This document shows positions 45,380 through 56,515 of a stretch of DNA of 64,000 nt, in pieces. Position numbers and translations under genes: made by a program. The notes beneath the pieces were generated by a model, which was not told the DNA's origin, ran no database searches, and saw only the letters and a list, made by a program, of their open reading frames with translations. How positions within the stretch are numbered: the stretch's first letter is position 1; each line of letters begins with the position of its first letter. This DNA comes from Hexactinellida sp. DTS-2022 (lineage: Eukaryota > Porifera > Hexactinellida), in contig JAPNXP010000002.1 of assembly GCA_028753945.1 (NCBI GenBank), positions 4,774,001-4,838,000 on the forward strand. Direction: 5' to 3'.

Positions 45380-45828
45380 TTACAATTCAGTACAAAAATT
45401 AGGACAAATTCTAATATCGAAAGTTGGACAAATTCCAATATCGAAAGTTAGGACAAAATCAAAATTATACAGTTAGGACAAATTCTTAAAGTAAAGTGAA
45501 AGTTAGGACAAATTCAAATATCGAAAGTTTGGACCAAATCAAATTATACAGTTAGGACAAATCAGGGTTGTATCAACTCGTTTTGAGTTGGCAAAATCAA
45601 CTCATTTTCTTGAATGAGTTGAATGAGTTGGTAACAGCAAAATGGATGAGTTGAATGAGTTGGTGAAGGAAATTTGAATGAATTGGTAGACAAAAAAGAG
45701 TTATTTTGCCAACTCAAAATGAGTTGATACAACCCTGGGACAAATTCCATAATTCCAACTGCAAATTAGGACAAATTCCATTCCTGAAGCTTAAGACAAA
45801 ATCCAATTAATAGTTAGTACAAATTCAG
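45380..45828. repeat. Inner right inverted end (TTAGGACAAATTCC repeats)
   Basis: About nine imperfect copies of AGTTAGGACAAATTCCAAT, complementary to 42508-42660, interrupted by the MITE at 45563-45737. Confidence 0.78.
45563..45737. mobile_element. hAT-type MITE in the inner right end
   Basis: 175 bp with an exact 8-bp duplication GGACAAAT (45555-45562 and 45738-45745). Ends CAGGGTTGTATCAACTCG and ...GAGTTGATACAACCCTG. The interior repeats GAATGAGTTG. Non-coding. Confidence 0.9.
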
Positions 45829-46171
45829 GTTTCCCTTCCCCACCCCCTTGCCAAATTTCAAGTCTGTAGCTTTTACCAGTTCCTCAATCAATTCTGAACA
45901 AACACACAAACAAACAAACACAAAAACATGGTGATTTAATATATAAGATAGACCAAATATAGCCTTTCTAAACTTGTGTAGATCTGTGAATTTATTGAAA
46001 AGTTGAGGAGATTTGGAATTTATTGAAAACCTTGAGCAGAATTGGAATTACTTTGAAAACTTGAGTAGTTTCGGAAAGATCTAGTTTTACATTTGAGTGT
46101 CAGTAAAAGTTGAGTATATTTGGAAATTTTGAAAAAACTTGAGTATTTTTGGAATTTTTCCATTAATTAAT

Positions 46172-46900
46172 TAATTAAGTATATGCGAGTGTTTCAAATT
46201 TGTGCGTATCTTGAAAGTAACAAATCAAAGTTTACATATCTTGATAATATTCTGGGAAAAATCAATGATATTTAAGGATGACAACTCCTGGATGGCGCGA
46301 GTAAAGAAATTTATCAGTTAAGAGCCCCCCCATTCATTCACCATGTATTCTAGAAGAATAACTTAGACATAATGATAACTAACCACAAAATATTCATGTA
46401 ATGTTACAGTAGAGTCTTGTTAATATCCATGGGTGCAGACCCGTAAAACACAAGGTTCTTCCCAATGATCGAATTTGTGTAGATAATTTTCCAGTGTATC
46501 AATACCATACACGATGAAACAAAGTTGCATCGTGTATGGTGGACTTTAGTGATTTTATCTAGATTATTCTTAAAATTCAGTCAGTTGGTTACAGATACCG
46601 TAAATTATTGTTAAAGCCTATTCAAATTTTAAATCTTTACAGTTCGAACATCAAAATGGATAATAATCTTTCCAATGAAACTCCATTACATATTTTTTCC
46701 CTACGTAAATTAATGCATCCACGAAGTTCCAATATCCAGCATTTACTATGTTAGGTTCCCATGTTGGAGAGGTTTCAATACACTCTGACGCTTCACTAAG
46801 GTTGCTACTGATTAAAAGCTCTATTTTTGTTGAGCAAATGAAATTAATTACGAAAAAAATAACATTTTCAGTTGCTTTAAATTTGTCCTTATATCATTTT
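46172..46900. other. Non-coding stretch
   Basis: No gene. A 13-bp hairpin, ACCATACACGATG / CATCGTGTATGGT, lies at 46503-46541. Confidence 0.45.
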
Positions 46901-46948
46901 TGGATATGAGGACACATTTGTTCTCATACCCTAGGATATGAGGACATA

Positions 46949-47004
<56 letters not shown>

Positions 47005-47200
47005 CATGTTGATGTCGATATAAAGACAAAACTGTCCCTATATCCCCCCATATAGGGACAAAAACCTTTGGATATAAGGACACTTTTAGGATATAGCGAC
47101 ACTTTTTGGATATAAGGACAAAAACGTCCCTGTATCACTGATATAAGGACATAATCTGGGTGTGTGTGTGTGTGTCTGTGTGTGTGTTTGTCCGGATTGT
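46901..47200. repeat. (TG)n microsatellites within GGATATAAGGACA repeats
   Basis: A (TG)25 run at 46953-47002 and a shorter interrupted one at 47159-47187. Between and around them are about eight copies of GGATATAAGGACA (and the complement TGTCCCTATATCC). Confidence 0.85.
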
Positions 47201-48509
47201 AGTAAAGTATTGGGAGATAAGAAACCGCTTTTATAATTTGATAGAAAGTAACTTCCAAATGTTTAAATATGTAAACAAATGTTATAATAGGTAAACAAGT
47301 ATGCTGATCACGAATTTCGAATTTACAAATCCATAATGTGATTATTTATTGTTGTTGTTTACAAGATGCTTCGGGGAAATTTTAGGTTTTTAGTGACAAA
47401 ATTGAGATGCGAGTTTGTTCTTTGCAATGAAGCTAATGTACCAAAAATTTTGGTGAGAAGTAAATTTTTTGGATAAATATTCTGCAAAGTCTTCAGAATG
47501 TAAATTTGGTGACGTCATTATTGATGAAATAACTTTTAAAATTTCGCAATTGACTTTCATTGGTATTATATGTTATATATCGTGCACTTAAAAACTCTAT
47601 ATTTATAAACTAACATTAATACGCACAAATATCTCAGTGGTTCGCTATATTGCGAGGAATTAGTTGATCATGGGTTAGAAATTCTGATCTGCATATTTTA
47701 TTATATTTTATTGCATCATCAACAGATTAATTGACTATATTATATAATTCAACTCAATTCTCATATATATTACTATATTCATACTATATCCCAACTTGTG
47801 TAGATATATTACACATATTAGAACATTAATCACTACGTTAGCCATGTTTTAATCCCTGATAAAGATGTCCCAAAAGAAAGCGGAATCTGTTAATATGGCA
47901 GCAACTTGCTTGTAATTCGATTAATTCCAGCAAATTATATGTTTATTGGTTGAAGCCAGTCCACGCAAAACTAACAGAATTCATTGCCAAATTGCTATAT
48001 TTAATGACTATACTGTAAGATAATGCTATGTAATATGTAGATTTTCAACATTCTTTCGAAGAACTTGGTTTTTTGGAACTCTCAGATTTTTATCTTAAAT
48101 AATATTGATCCTGTTTACTTGAAACTTTCAGAGGCCCTATTTATACTAGAAGCAAGAAACGCAACCTATGTACGCTACAAAATAATGAATATATCAACCC
48201 TTAGACTATTTGAGGAGCGAAAATTCAAGATGTTGGGGTCTTTTACACCTAATATCAATTGTCATGCCACCAAGGGAAAAGTACAAATCCCACATATCCT
48301 ATAATGCTTCCATTTTATTGTGTAGTTACAATGAATAACTACTCCAATTTTGAGAGCATTCGGTGGAATATTTTCTTAGTTAAAAGTCAGGAGATATTGT
48401 TCACGTTACTATTGGGATAACGGTGGCACTTACATAACATTAATCAATTGGAAACACAAAATATTCACAATTTGAATTTTCTTTAAAGTTTACAGCAATT
48501 AACTAATGT
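47201..48509. other. Mostly non-coding; short repeat C fragment
   Basis: 47280-47345 matches repeat C (CAAGTATGCTGATCACGAATTTCGAATT, then a TTGTTGTTG run). A 79-codon open frame at 48065-48304 has no recognisable domain and no supporting context. Confidence 0.4.
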
Positions 48510-49310
48510 ATTAAGGGTGTCCACGCATGGAAATATATCAGAAATTACCTGAAAAACATAACATAACCCGATTTTTCTTTTTTGTGCCTAGCAAGACTAA
48601 ACGATCATATCTAACGTTTGTACATGGTTTTGAGTCTTTTACAAGCGTATTTTCATGGTTATGATCAATTTTGTACAGCGGTTCACTGGTTTTACCCCTT
48701 AGATCGATTCTAAGCACTCTTTACCTCAACAATGGTATGACTGGTGGTATCATTACTCTATACAAGTAATAACTGACGAAAATAATTAACAATTGATCAA
48801 AAAAAATAATTAGAAAGTGAAAATCTGAACCTTTATGGCCTATTATCTCATTCGAGGGTACGTTTTCTGCTCCATTTTTTTTCTCAGACACCCGAGGTGC
48901 TAAAAACAAAACCTACGTCTCAAAATACTCGCAATACCCAACTTCCTATCCGTCAATAATACATTTTGTGACCCTAACACGCACAGTTTTCAAAATGATC
49001 CATATATGGGCATGTAATGTGCCCATTTTTGATGACGCAGCAAATTTCCTCTCTCCCACTATATAGACTCTAGAGTTTAGCTCTAACCATCTAATCACAT
49101 CAATATCCCATTACAAACTCATTGGAAGAACAAATGAGACCATTATCCAAATGGTTACAGTCCTATAAATTCACATACCCATATATGGTGGTGTCATTTC
49201 AGTGATGTCACCATAAACCTTGAAACTAATAAATATGCGATAGCTTAGCTCTAAATTCCTAGACATATCAACTTTCCATTTCATGTTAGTAGGTAAAGTT
49301 TAATATGGTA
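48510..49310 (-). repeat. Dispersed repeat F, inverted copy
   Basis: Matches 22290-23030 in inverted orientation along nearly the full length (CATATATGGTGGTGTCATTTC, CTCATTCGAGGGTACGTTTTC and others). Non-coding. Confidence 0.7.
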
Positions 49311-50720
49311 TAAAAATAATTTCCACATGATTGCAACCGCTCTGTACCCATTTTCTAGGAATATTTGGATTGACCAGATGCCGGGGTCTATGCCCAAAGA
49401 TTTTTTAAGGCTCGACCTCAACCTTCACTAATAATGTCCCTATCAAATCCAAACATATATCAGTTTTAGCCTTATCTATACTGATAACAAATCCGCAATC
49501 AAAATAGAATTCAAATAATATTCGCTCGAGTGATTGAATATAGTTCCATATTACCTAATATTAAATTCCCATACCTGACTGAAAATATGTGCGCCCTTTT
49601 AACAATTAAACAACAAAAGATTAAGAGCTGATTAAGCTTTATTTATTCAATGCATATAGTAGTGTAAGACTTATACCAATAATAGTCAGGAATTTCATGC
49701 TTACCAGAAAAATTGTAGTCGTATAGTGAAACCAAGACAATGATTCATGATTATATTGCATTTCTTTGATTCAAATTCTAATAACATTATTCTGATGTGT
49801 TGGATGCGTTATTCCATGGTATATGAAGTGTATTACTATACACTAAGTAATGCAGAATACTATAATCATCAAATACAATCATAAATTTTAAGTTATCTGG
49901 GCGCAGGTTGGTACGTCTTGGCGGCTGAAAATATTTTTGAAAATTAGTACATTTATATTTAAATAATTTAATATCAGTACCATATTTCTTAAAGTATTTA
50001 ATATTTCTGGACTTAATTTGCAGGGAATATACACAACATATAGACCTCTCGAAATAAGCAATATAACCTAATTATTGAAAACTAATTATATTTCTCTGAA
50101 GGTTGCACTCGAGCCTTAAATAATACAAGAGATTAAGACTCAAAAAATTTTATGCCCAACAAATGATACTTACTTTAAAAGTCGTAAGACCATTTAACCT
50201 AATTCTGCTCAATTTTGTGAGATAATGAGTCAAATGTGTTCAGGTTGTGGAAAATTGAAACCTTTTCGGTCTCCAGTCCCTTCAATAATATAAATTTGCA
50301 CTCAGAGGCAAAATATCAAAATTCTGCGACCTTACACTTTTAAAATAGATATAGTAGAAGAACTGTAGTGAATTAGAACATTCTAGAACAAGTTTTAACT
50401 AGTTAGAAAATTTTTCTTGACACTGTTATATAGGATTAACGAAATAATTCTATTTTTAAAATAATCAATCTAATCACAAAGAATTTACTTTCACAATGAA
50501 ATTACAATATTTCTAAATTCCAATATCAATGCCAGACCACAGGAGTAGGAGTGCTAAATATATACTCAATAGAAGATATCCATAGGAATGTAAATATTAC
50601 TTCCGTGAATACCGTTAAGTCAGTTAGAGCTATATAACTACTTAGAATATGACAATATAAAGAATTCTCTCGTATCGCAAATACAAACTTCTACCGAAGC
50701 AACATCACACAAATAGGTAA
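49311..50720. other. AT-rich non-coding stretch
   Basis: Nothing recognisable seen. Confidence 0.4.
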
Positions 50721-50724
50721 CAAA

Positions 50725-51000
50725 TTAAGCAAAATTCAAAATGAACCTAGAAGTTTACATTCAACGGGAATTATGGGTAAACAAGTCTGCTGAACATGAA
50801 TTTTTCATTTATTAATTTCTTATTCGAAACAATAGTTAAAAGTTAAACTATGGAAATCTTATAAATGGATGTATATAACGTCCCTTTAGTCAGAAAATGT
50901 GAGGAGTAAGCCCGAATGGCGGCTGTTATATTGTGGTACGCGAACCGATCTGTCGCAAAGCGACCGAGTCCGAAGGGCTCGTATTATGTTAACTTTCAGT
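50725..51000. repeat. Dispersed repeat C, second locus
   Basis: Same chain as 15200-15480: AAATTCAAAAT.AACCTA, CAACGGGAATTATGGGTAAA, CTATGGAAATCTTATAAA, GATGTATATAACGTCCCTTT, GTGAGGAGTAAG and a CTGTCGCAAAGCGACCGAG block. Non-coding. Confidence 0.65.
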
Positions 51001-51934
51001 ATCATCGCAACGTGACTGAGCTAATCGCAGTGACAAGAACTATCAAATCACTTGCCCAATTATAGGCTATAAAATTGTGACTATTGATTGGAAGTCATTG
51101 TTATTTATATAAAATTCTAAGTTTTATGCACTTTGTTTGACTTTTTTATTACAATTCATATTTTATTATTATCATCATGCCTTTGTCGACTAAGTATTAC
51201 AAGGAAGAAGTTGACGGAAACCGATTTGATCGCGAGGCGATGAGGAAGGAGATATAGGCTGTCCGTGATACTCTTGACAGAACCGTGCTACAGTTTTTGA
51301 CGTAAAGCAAAAATGATCTTCCCTAAGAAGAGAGAATGGATCTATCAGGAGAATCTTGTGGACTTATATATTTGGATATTTTGTATTTCTTGCTCTAATT
51401 CTTAATTGTATTAAAATTAAATTAAGCAAAAACTAGATCTTCAATCACTCTTAGTCACAGATTTCCTGGGAAGTAAATTACAAGTTGGGCGAATTGTATA
51501 TACATTTATTAGATTATTTGTTTGTCCGGAGATTAAGAGCCGTGCTACACCCCTGGCATTGATTTTTGTATAAGTATTACTGTCGAATGCCAACATATAC
51601 TAATTATAGCGATCGCAACGTTTGTGTTGATCAACTGTTAAGCAACGTTGTAATAATTACCAGCAGCATCCCACGTTCTAATTATAGCTATAATTGTTTA
51701 TCGCGTTATTTATTGCTATGGCTACCAAACTCAGAAGACCGGATTTACCTGTATGAAAATTGTTTTTTGATTTATAATTCTGTTTTATAATTAAGAAAAG
51801 GAATATACGTAGAGCAGGATGTCCAGATCAATAATGTCAAAAATAAGGACTTTTTCAAATTCAACATTTTTTGTTGATTCATATTGTAATTGTAATTGTA
51901 TTATGAGAGATTTTGTCCATATTTATAGGCTAAT
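51001..51934. other. Non-coding stretch
   Basis: A 26-codon frame from an ATG at 51179 (MPLSTKYYKEEVDGN and on) ends at a TAG; it looks like a fragment and cannot be assigned. Confidence 0.4.
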
Positions 51935-52110
51935 GTTCAGGTATACTCCTCCAAAAAGTCCAACGATTGTCTATTTCATTTTTATTGTATTTTTGAATTG
52001 TATGGATACCTATGCGTACTCCCACGATATTTCAAAGAAAAATTCCGCATATTTTTCAAGTTTGACACAGTTTCGTGCCTCGTCTCTGAAAAAACTAATA
52101 ATAATTTGAA
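51935..52110. mobile_element. Left-end fragment of a family B element
   Basis: GTTCAGGTATACTC followed by the family pattern (TTTTTATTGTATTTTTGAAT, TATGGATACC, TTTCAAAGAAAAATTCC, AAGTTTGACACA). TTAA at the left edge is not preserved. Confidence 0.6.
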
Positions 52111-52350
52111 TTTTTTTTGAAAATCGTAAAAAATTTTTGAGATGTTTTTAAAATAAAATAAAAATCTAATTTTTTTGTGTATACTGCATTGCTTGTGCTA
52201 TTTCCGTGGAAACTTGAAAAGTACTAAGCTATGAAATTGCATGTAATAGTTGTATATTGTGTATTGAGAAGCAACAAGCTCTAAAGGAAAAACGAATACA
52301 TTTAGTAGAATATAAGATTTGGAAAGAAATGCATGAATCGATTTGCCAGG

Positions 52351-52968
52351 GCCCGTATTCACTAAGATTACTTAGTACTTAAGTACTAAGTATATACTTA
52401 AGTACTAAGTACGTACTTAGTAAAGTACATACTTAAGTCGTATTCACTAAGAAATATTGTTGTACTTAAGTACATACTTAACTAAGTACGTACTTAAGTA
52501 CGAAATTGAATTATATTTATTGAATTATATTTAATAGCATAGCATATTAGTGTATGGAATGCTATTGTAATAGCTTGCTGTATTCTTTTAACTTTAAAAA
52601 GAATATTCTCAATGAAGTTCCTGTGATTTTTGTGCTTGAGAAAAAACAGACTTTTAGAAAACAACAACCAATTGTAATAAATGCTGAAAATAGAATCATA
52701 AACTTCCCCTAAAGTAAAGCAAGTACTACTAGAAATCTATTACAATGTTCTAATTAAACACCAACGTCTCAAGAGTCAATAAAAGAAAATTCTTATAAGT
52801 TAAGTCAACTTAGTAGGTTATTTAAGTTTTGTACTTAAGTATGTACTTAGGTATACACTTAAAACTTAGTGAATACCAATCTTAGTGAATACGACTTAAG
52901 AACGTACTTAGTACTTAAGTAATAAGTACGTACTTAAGTACGTACTTAACTTCTTAGTGAATACGGGT
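52351..52968. mobile_element. Inverted-end element with TACTTAAGTAC repeats
   Basis: 618 bp flanked by CCAGG (52346-52350 and 52969-52973). Inverted ends (G/A)CCCGTATTCACTAAG. Both end regions are packed with the self-complementary unit GTACTTAAGTAC / ACTTAGTACTTAAGT. The middle (52500-52800) is AT-rich and non-coding. The superfamily is not clear from a 5-bp duplication. Confidence 0.75.
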
Positions 52969-52973
52969 CCAGG

Positions 52974-53289
52974 CCTGAGAATATGGTAAATACAGTTCGG
53001 TTGCGCTAGAATCAAAATTAGCACTAGTTATTTTTCGTAAGTCCATTGAACAGAAATTGATTTATTCTACTGTAATTGCGGATGGTGATGATAAAAGTAT
53101 AAATATATTTGTCTGAAAGTGATATTACGGGGAATTTAATATTACTATAAGGCGGTAGGAATGTTTGAGCCATGTTCAGAAGCGAATTCGGATTCATTTA
53201 GTAGAAAAACAAAAACAGTTTATTGCTTCTCAAAAAACACTATTGCAACATGAATTGAGTAAATGCAAAACTGAGTCGCAGAAAGAAAA
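52974..53289. other. Non-coding stretch leading into a transposase relic
   Basis: 53160-53290 has a Lys/Gln-rich frame fragment (KQKQFIASQKTLLQHELSK-like) that may be the N-terminal side of the following relic. Confidence 0.4.
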
Positions 53290-53960
53290 AGTTAGGTAAC
53301 TGTTTAGGCCATCTACGCTAAGAGACTTGAAAAAGGTAGAGATAATTGGGTAGATGATAATGATTTTATAGATGTATCAAATGAAATTAATCTTTTCATT
53401 GATAACATAATAGATAGGATAACATCTTTATATGGATTTGATGTAAAATGTAGGATAGGTGGGGATCTAATTAAATTACTTCAAGCTTTGTTGGGAATTA
53501 TATATCATTTAGCCGCTAAAGTTGATAATTGTAATGATGTGCATAGATATTGTGAGAAGGGTGTTGATTCATTCTGTAAATATCAGAAAGCCGTAGCTTT
53601 GGGAATATAATCCAAAAACATCCCAGGAGGATAAGTTTAGAATGTAGGGATCGTGTTTTAGAGATTTTAGCTCCTTATTTTTCGGTGTCATTTTTGGAAA
53701 AGGTTCAGTGTGGTAACACCTCAAATCAAAACGAGAAACTTCATGGAATGATTTGGGATTGTATTAGCAAAACTAAGCCGATCGATTTGAGTTTGATGAA
53801 ATTAGGATGCAGTTTAGGTATAATTCGTTTCAACGTGGGGGTAGCTGCATTTCATGGGATAATTGATGATTTAGGATTGAACAGTTTTATTTCAATTGAC
53901 AAATTAAAACACAAGGGTGGGTATGTGTATATATATATTTGTTTGTATGTTCCGAGTTGA
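53290..53960 (+). pseudogene. Mutator-like transposase relic (C-terminal part)
   Basis: One phase gives FIDVSNEINLFIDNIIDRI, GGDLIKLLQALLGIIYHLAA and HRYCEKGVDSFCKYQKAVA at 53340-53610; another (53685 on) gives NQNEKLHGMIWDCISKTK, LGIIRFNVGVAAFHGIIDDLG. The C-E-KGVDSFCKYQKA and NQNEKLHGMIW blocks match the C-terminal half of the same transposase type as 1650-3709 (HSGC..TWCRW and HHNMIWCPCPK there). Two to three phase changes and several stops; inactive. The two relics differ a lot and come from different lineages. Confidence 0.7.
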
Positions 53961-54272
53961 TTGGAGAAAATGGACGATTTCCAAATGTGCTTTTAGGCAT
54001 ATAGGCGTAACTTTTGGCACACGCCAACAAGTTGAGGCTTCACTCAAAATTTCTCATACCTCGACAAGTTGACGTCATTGTCACATTTCGCGAACACTAA
54101 AAATTCACTTAATCGCAAATAATTCGCGCCCTTTAAGAGATATAGATCCGAAGATTTTATAGAACATGCACATTAATGATGCGGACAGGTTGGTGACTCC
54201 ATGTAGCCACTATGCTGACTCATTATCGCATGATGACGTAATCATTAAAAATTCGCATTATTAAATTTGACT
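53961..54272. other. Non-coding stretch
   Basis: Nothing recognised; 54273-54280 is the left target duplication of the next element. Confidence 0.45.
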
Positions 54273-54280
54273 ATTTAGGC

Positions 54281-54531
54281 CAGGGGTGCCCAACACACGT
54301 CCCGCGGGCCGGATCCGGGCCGCGTAAATTTAAGCCAATCAATATTTTTGATCATTTTATGTAGTTTGTAATGATTCAAGATGTTTTCTTAACAATTTCT
54401 GTTCCATTTCCGCTTGGGTACCCCAACCTATCTATTCTAAATATATTTGAAATTAAGGTTGTCTTTATGGACCACATAAAATTTGTGGAAACCAATGTGG
54501 CCCGCAGTTAAAATCGAAATGGTCACCCCTG
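54281..54531. mobile_element. hAT-type MITE (CAGGGGTGCCCAAC type)
   Basis: 251 bp with an exact 8-bp duplication ATTTAGGC (54273-54280, 54532-54539). Starts CAGGGGTGCCCAACACACG and ends ...GGTCACCCCTG, with GCGGGCC / GTGGCCCGC near the ends; this terminus is a familiar animal hAT form. Confidence 0.92.
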
Positions 54532-54539
54532 ATTTAGGC

Positions 54540-55170
54540 CTATTCACGCTACTTAATCTATATTATGGAGTATCTAAGCCACACTCCGACCACGAAGCGG
54601 TTGGTGTGTTGTTGTGTTCTGACGCGAAGCCACCTAGCAAGCGAAGCGACCTATTAAATAGATTGATAGATAGATAGATAAATAATTTGAATAAATGTGT
54701 TAAATTCTAAATTTAGTGTAATTAAAAATAAATATTTTAGGCAACAACTAATAATCTAGAATATTGAATAATAAAGCCATCTAACTTTTATAATTTTCGA
54801 CAGATTTTCGGATTCTCCGACCTTCAACCAATAGTTTAGTAAACGAAAATACACGTTCAACTCCACCGTTACTCGGCTGCACGCCAGACATAGAAAAAGC
54901 TATTTTTGAAGCCAAGGAAATTTTTAGCCACTAGCAATCCACCATTGCGGAAATGCTCCTTTTTCTTGGAAAGTAGACGGATGCGCCCCGATTTTGTATG
55001 TTAGATGTGATGTCAAGCTCACTAATCAACAAATTAAATTTTCGATCTCTGGTTCTAAGAACACTTCGATCACTTCATGTTCATTAGGCATCTCCTTTTC
55101 GTTTTTTTTTGTTGTTGCGTGGGTACCAATCCATCATTTGTTCAAGGGATTGTTCTTCCTAATCATCTAC
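54540..55170. other. Non-coding stretch with (GATA)n
   Basis: A short GATA/GATT run at 54661-54685. No gene. Confidence 0.45.
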
Positions 55171-55172
55171 TA

Positions 55173-55339
55173 CAGACGAAATCGGGTTTTTTGATGATAT
55201 ATTCTTTGCCTTTCCGGTTTATTTTACCTCCTTGCTTCTCCTTGTTCCTTCATAACTTCATAGACCTGTATAATGATAAATACTGGGTTTTAAACTCTTA
55301 TCCATGCATTTATGGGGGCAAAAAAACCGATTTAGACTG
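55173..55339. mobile_element. TA-target MITE, family K copy 2
   Basis: 167 bp between TA dinucleotides (55171-55172, 55340-55341), ends CAGACGAAATCGGGTTTTTT and ...AAAAAACCGATTTAGACTG; same family as 40820-40979. Confidence 0.8.
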
Positions 55340-56118
55340 TACCTCTATATCTTCACTGTAGAAATCCTTCAACTGCCTGGAATGTACCTCTGCATAACAA
55401 AATTGGTAGTTGTCATCAAACCTTTGTTCAGCCCGTTTCTTCAACGCTTCGATGCCATTTGATATACTAGTTGGCTGAGGCTAAGGCTGTTCCACCGCCG
55501 CCGCGCGCCCCCGCCGCAGGGCTTGACATAAATCAATGATTTTGATTTTAAACAAAAATCATTTAAAGATTATTGGTATGAAAATCATTCAAAATCAAAT
55601 CATTCAAAATGTGAGATTGAAAAAATCAATCATAAAACATTTTGATACACCACAAAATCATCAAAATCAAAATAAATCATTTCAAATTACGATGATATAA
55701 TTAGTTTTTTGTTATTCCAGAGTCACGAAGATGTTCTTTTGCCGAATACTAATGTGCACACAATAACAGATTTTTAATAGATGATCTAAGAATCTTAATA
55801 AATATAATAGCTATAATAACAAATCATTTTGTTTGTTTGGCCTTTTTCAGATGTACCTATTAAACTATCGAAATATCTAAAATTATGATGTTAATTTAAA
55901 TAAATAATGAAAAAGGGTATACACATTGTCTGAAACTGACAACCAAGTTGTAATAATGATTTGAGAAAAAAGTTAGATCTTATTTTGTCAATCAATTTAG
56001 GTAAAATATTACACCAATCGAGAAACAGAAATAAAATCGTCCCAGGTCCATTGATTGAGTTCCAATCTGAACCCACAAAAAAGTTGAGGCTGGCCTCGCC
56101 ACTGGCTGTATCACAGCA
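55340..56118. other. Non-coding, with CCGCCG and ATCAAAATC repeats
   Basis: 55494-55518 is a short CCGCCG-type run. 55519-55690 starts CAGGGCTTGACATAAATCA and repeats AATCATT/AAAATCA many times; it may be one end of an hAT-type element whose partner was not found. Confidence 0.45.
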
Positions 56119-56445
56119 GAAAATATTCGGATTGATTTGAAATTATGTATTCAGATTAATTTAACCATGTGGGATTCAAATATGCTATCAGAATTAATAT
56201 ATTAAGATTGCATCTTAATGATCACAAATTAATAATTTAATTAGCTAATTATATATTTAATGAGTTTAACGTCTCCATAAAAATGTAAATTAGAAAACGT
56301 TGCTGTTTCATTATACTTTACACATCGTTTATGTAAACTGCCATTTGTAACATCTACTTATGTGATTATGCTGGTTTGACCTCAAATGTCGGAATAGCAA
56401 TTATTGCTATTTAAATACCTTTGGCCGGTTAGTGTATATTTAGAT
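56119..56445. repeat. Second copy of the relic seen at 10036-10360
   Basis: Collinear with 10036-10360, ending in AATACCTTTGGCCGGTTAGTGTA. Non-coding. Confidence 0.6.
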
Positions 56446-56459
56446 TAGATTGTCTATTC

Positions 56460-56515
56460 CCAATATGTATTAACAGCGCAGTGGGTAGCACACAGAGAAT
56501 GCAATCTTCAAAGGA
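56460..56515 (+). other. tRNA-like SINE head fragment
   Basis: ATATGTATTAACAGCGCAGT, then GGGTAGCACACAGAGAATG; this aligns with the minus strand of 63100-63185 (A-box side). The B-box side is lost. Confidence 0.4.

Larger units (their letters stand above)
41659..46161 (+). mobile_element. Mutator-like element with long repetitive inverted ends
   Basis: 4503-bp unit. Outer inverted ends: GG(G/A)AAAATTCCAAAAATACT on each side, continuing as tandem CCAAATATACTCAA-type repeats for about 170 bp (41659-41825 and 45960-46161). It is flanked by ATTAATTAAT on both sides (10 bp, a normal length for Mutator elements, though the AT palindrome makes it less certain). A second inner pair of inverted ends, built of GGAATTTGTCCTAA repeats, lies at 42508-42660 and 45380-45828 and encloses the transposase remains. 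Either one element carries two layers of repeats, or a smaller element sits inside a larger one. Confidence 0.75.

Noticed and set aside
45380-45828. CRISPR-like regularly spaced repeats
   Set aside because: They are degenerate tandem units mirrored at 42508-42660, that is, transposon ends.
47004-47258. Open frame with a His-Thr-rich run on the minus strand
   Set aside because: It is a translation of the (TG)n microsatellite.
48065-48304. Possible small gene of 79 codons
   Set aside because: No domain, no related copy in the window, ordinary base composition for chance open frames here.
55494-55518. CpG-rich promoter
   Set aside because: Only about 25 bases of CCGCCG repeat, with no gene downstream on either strand.
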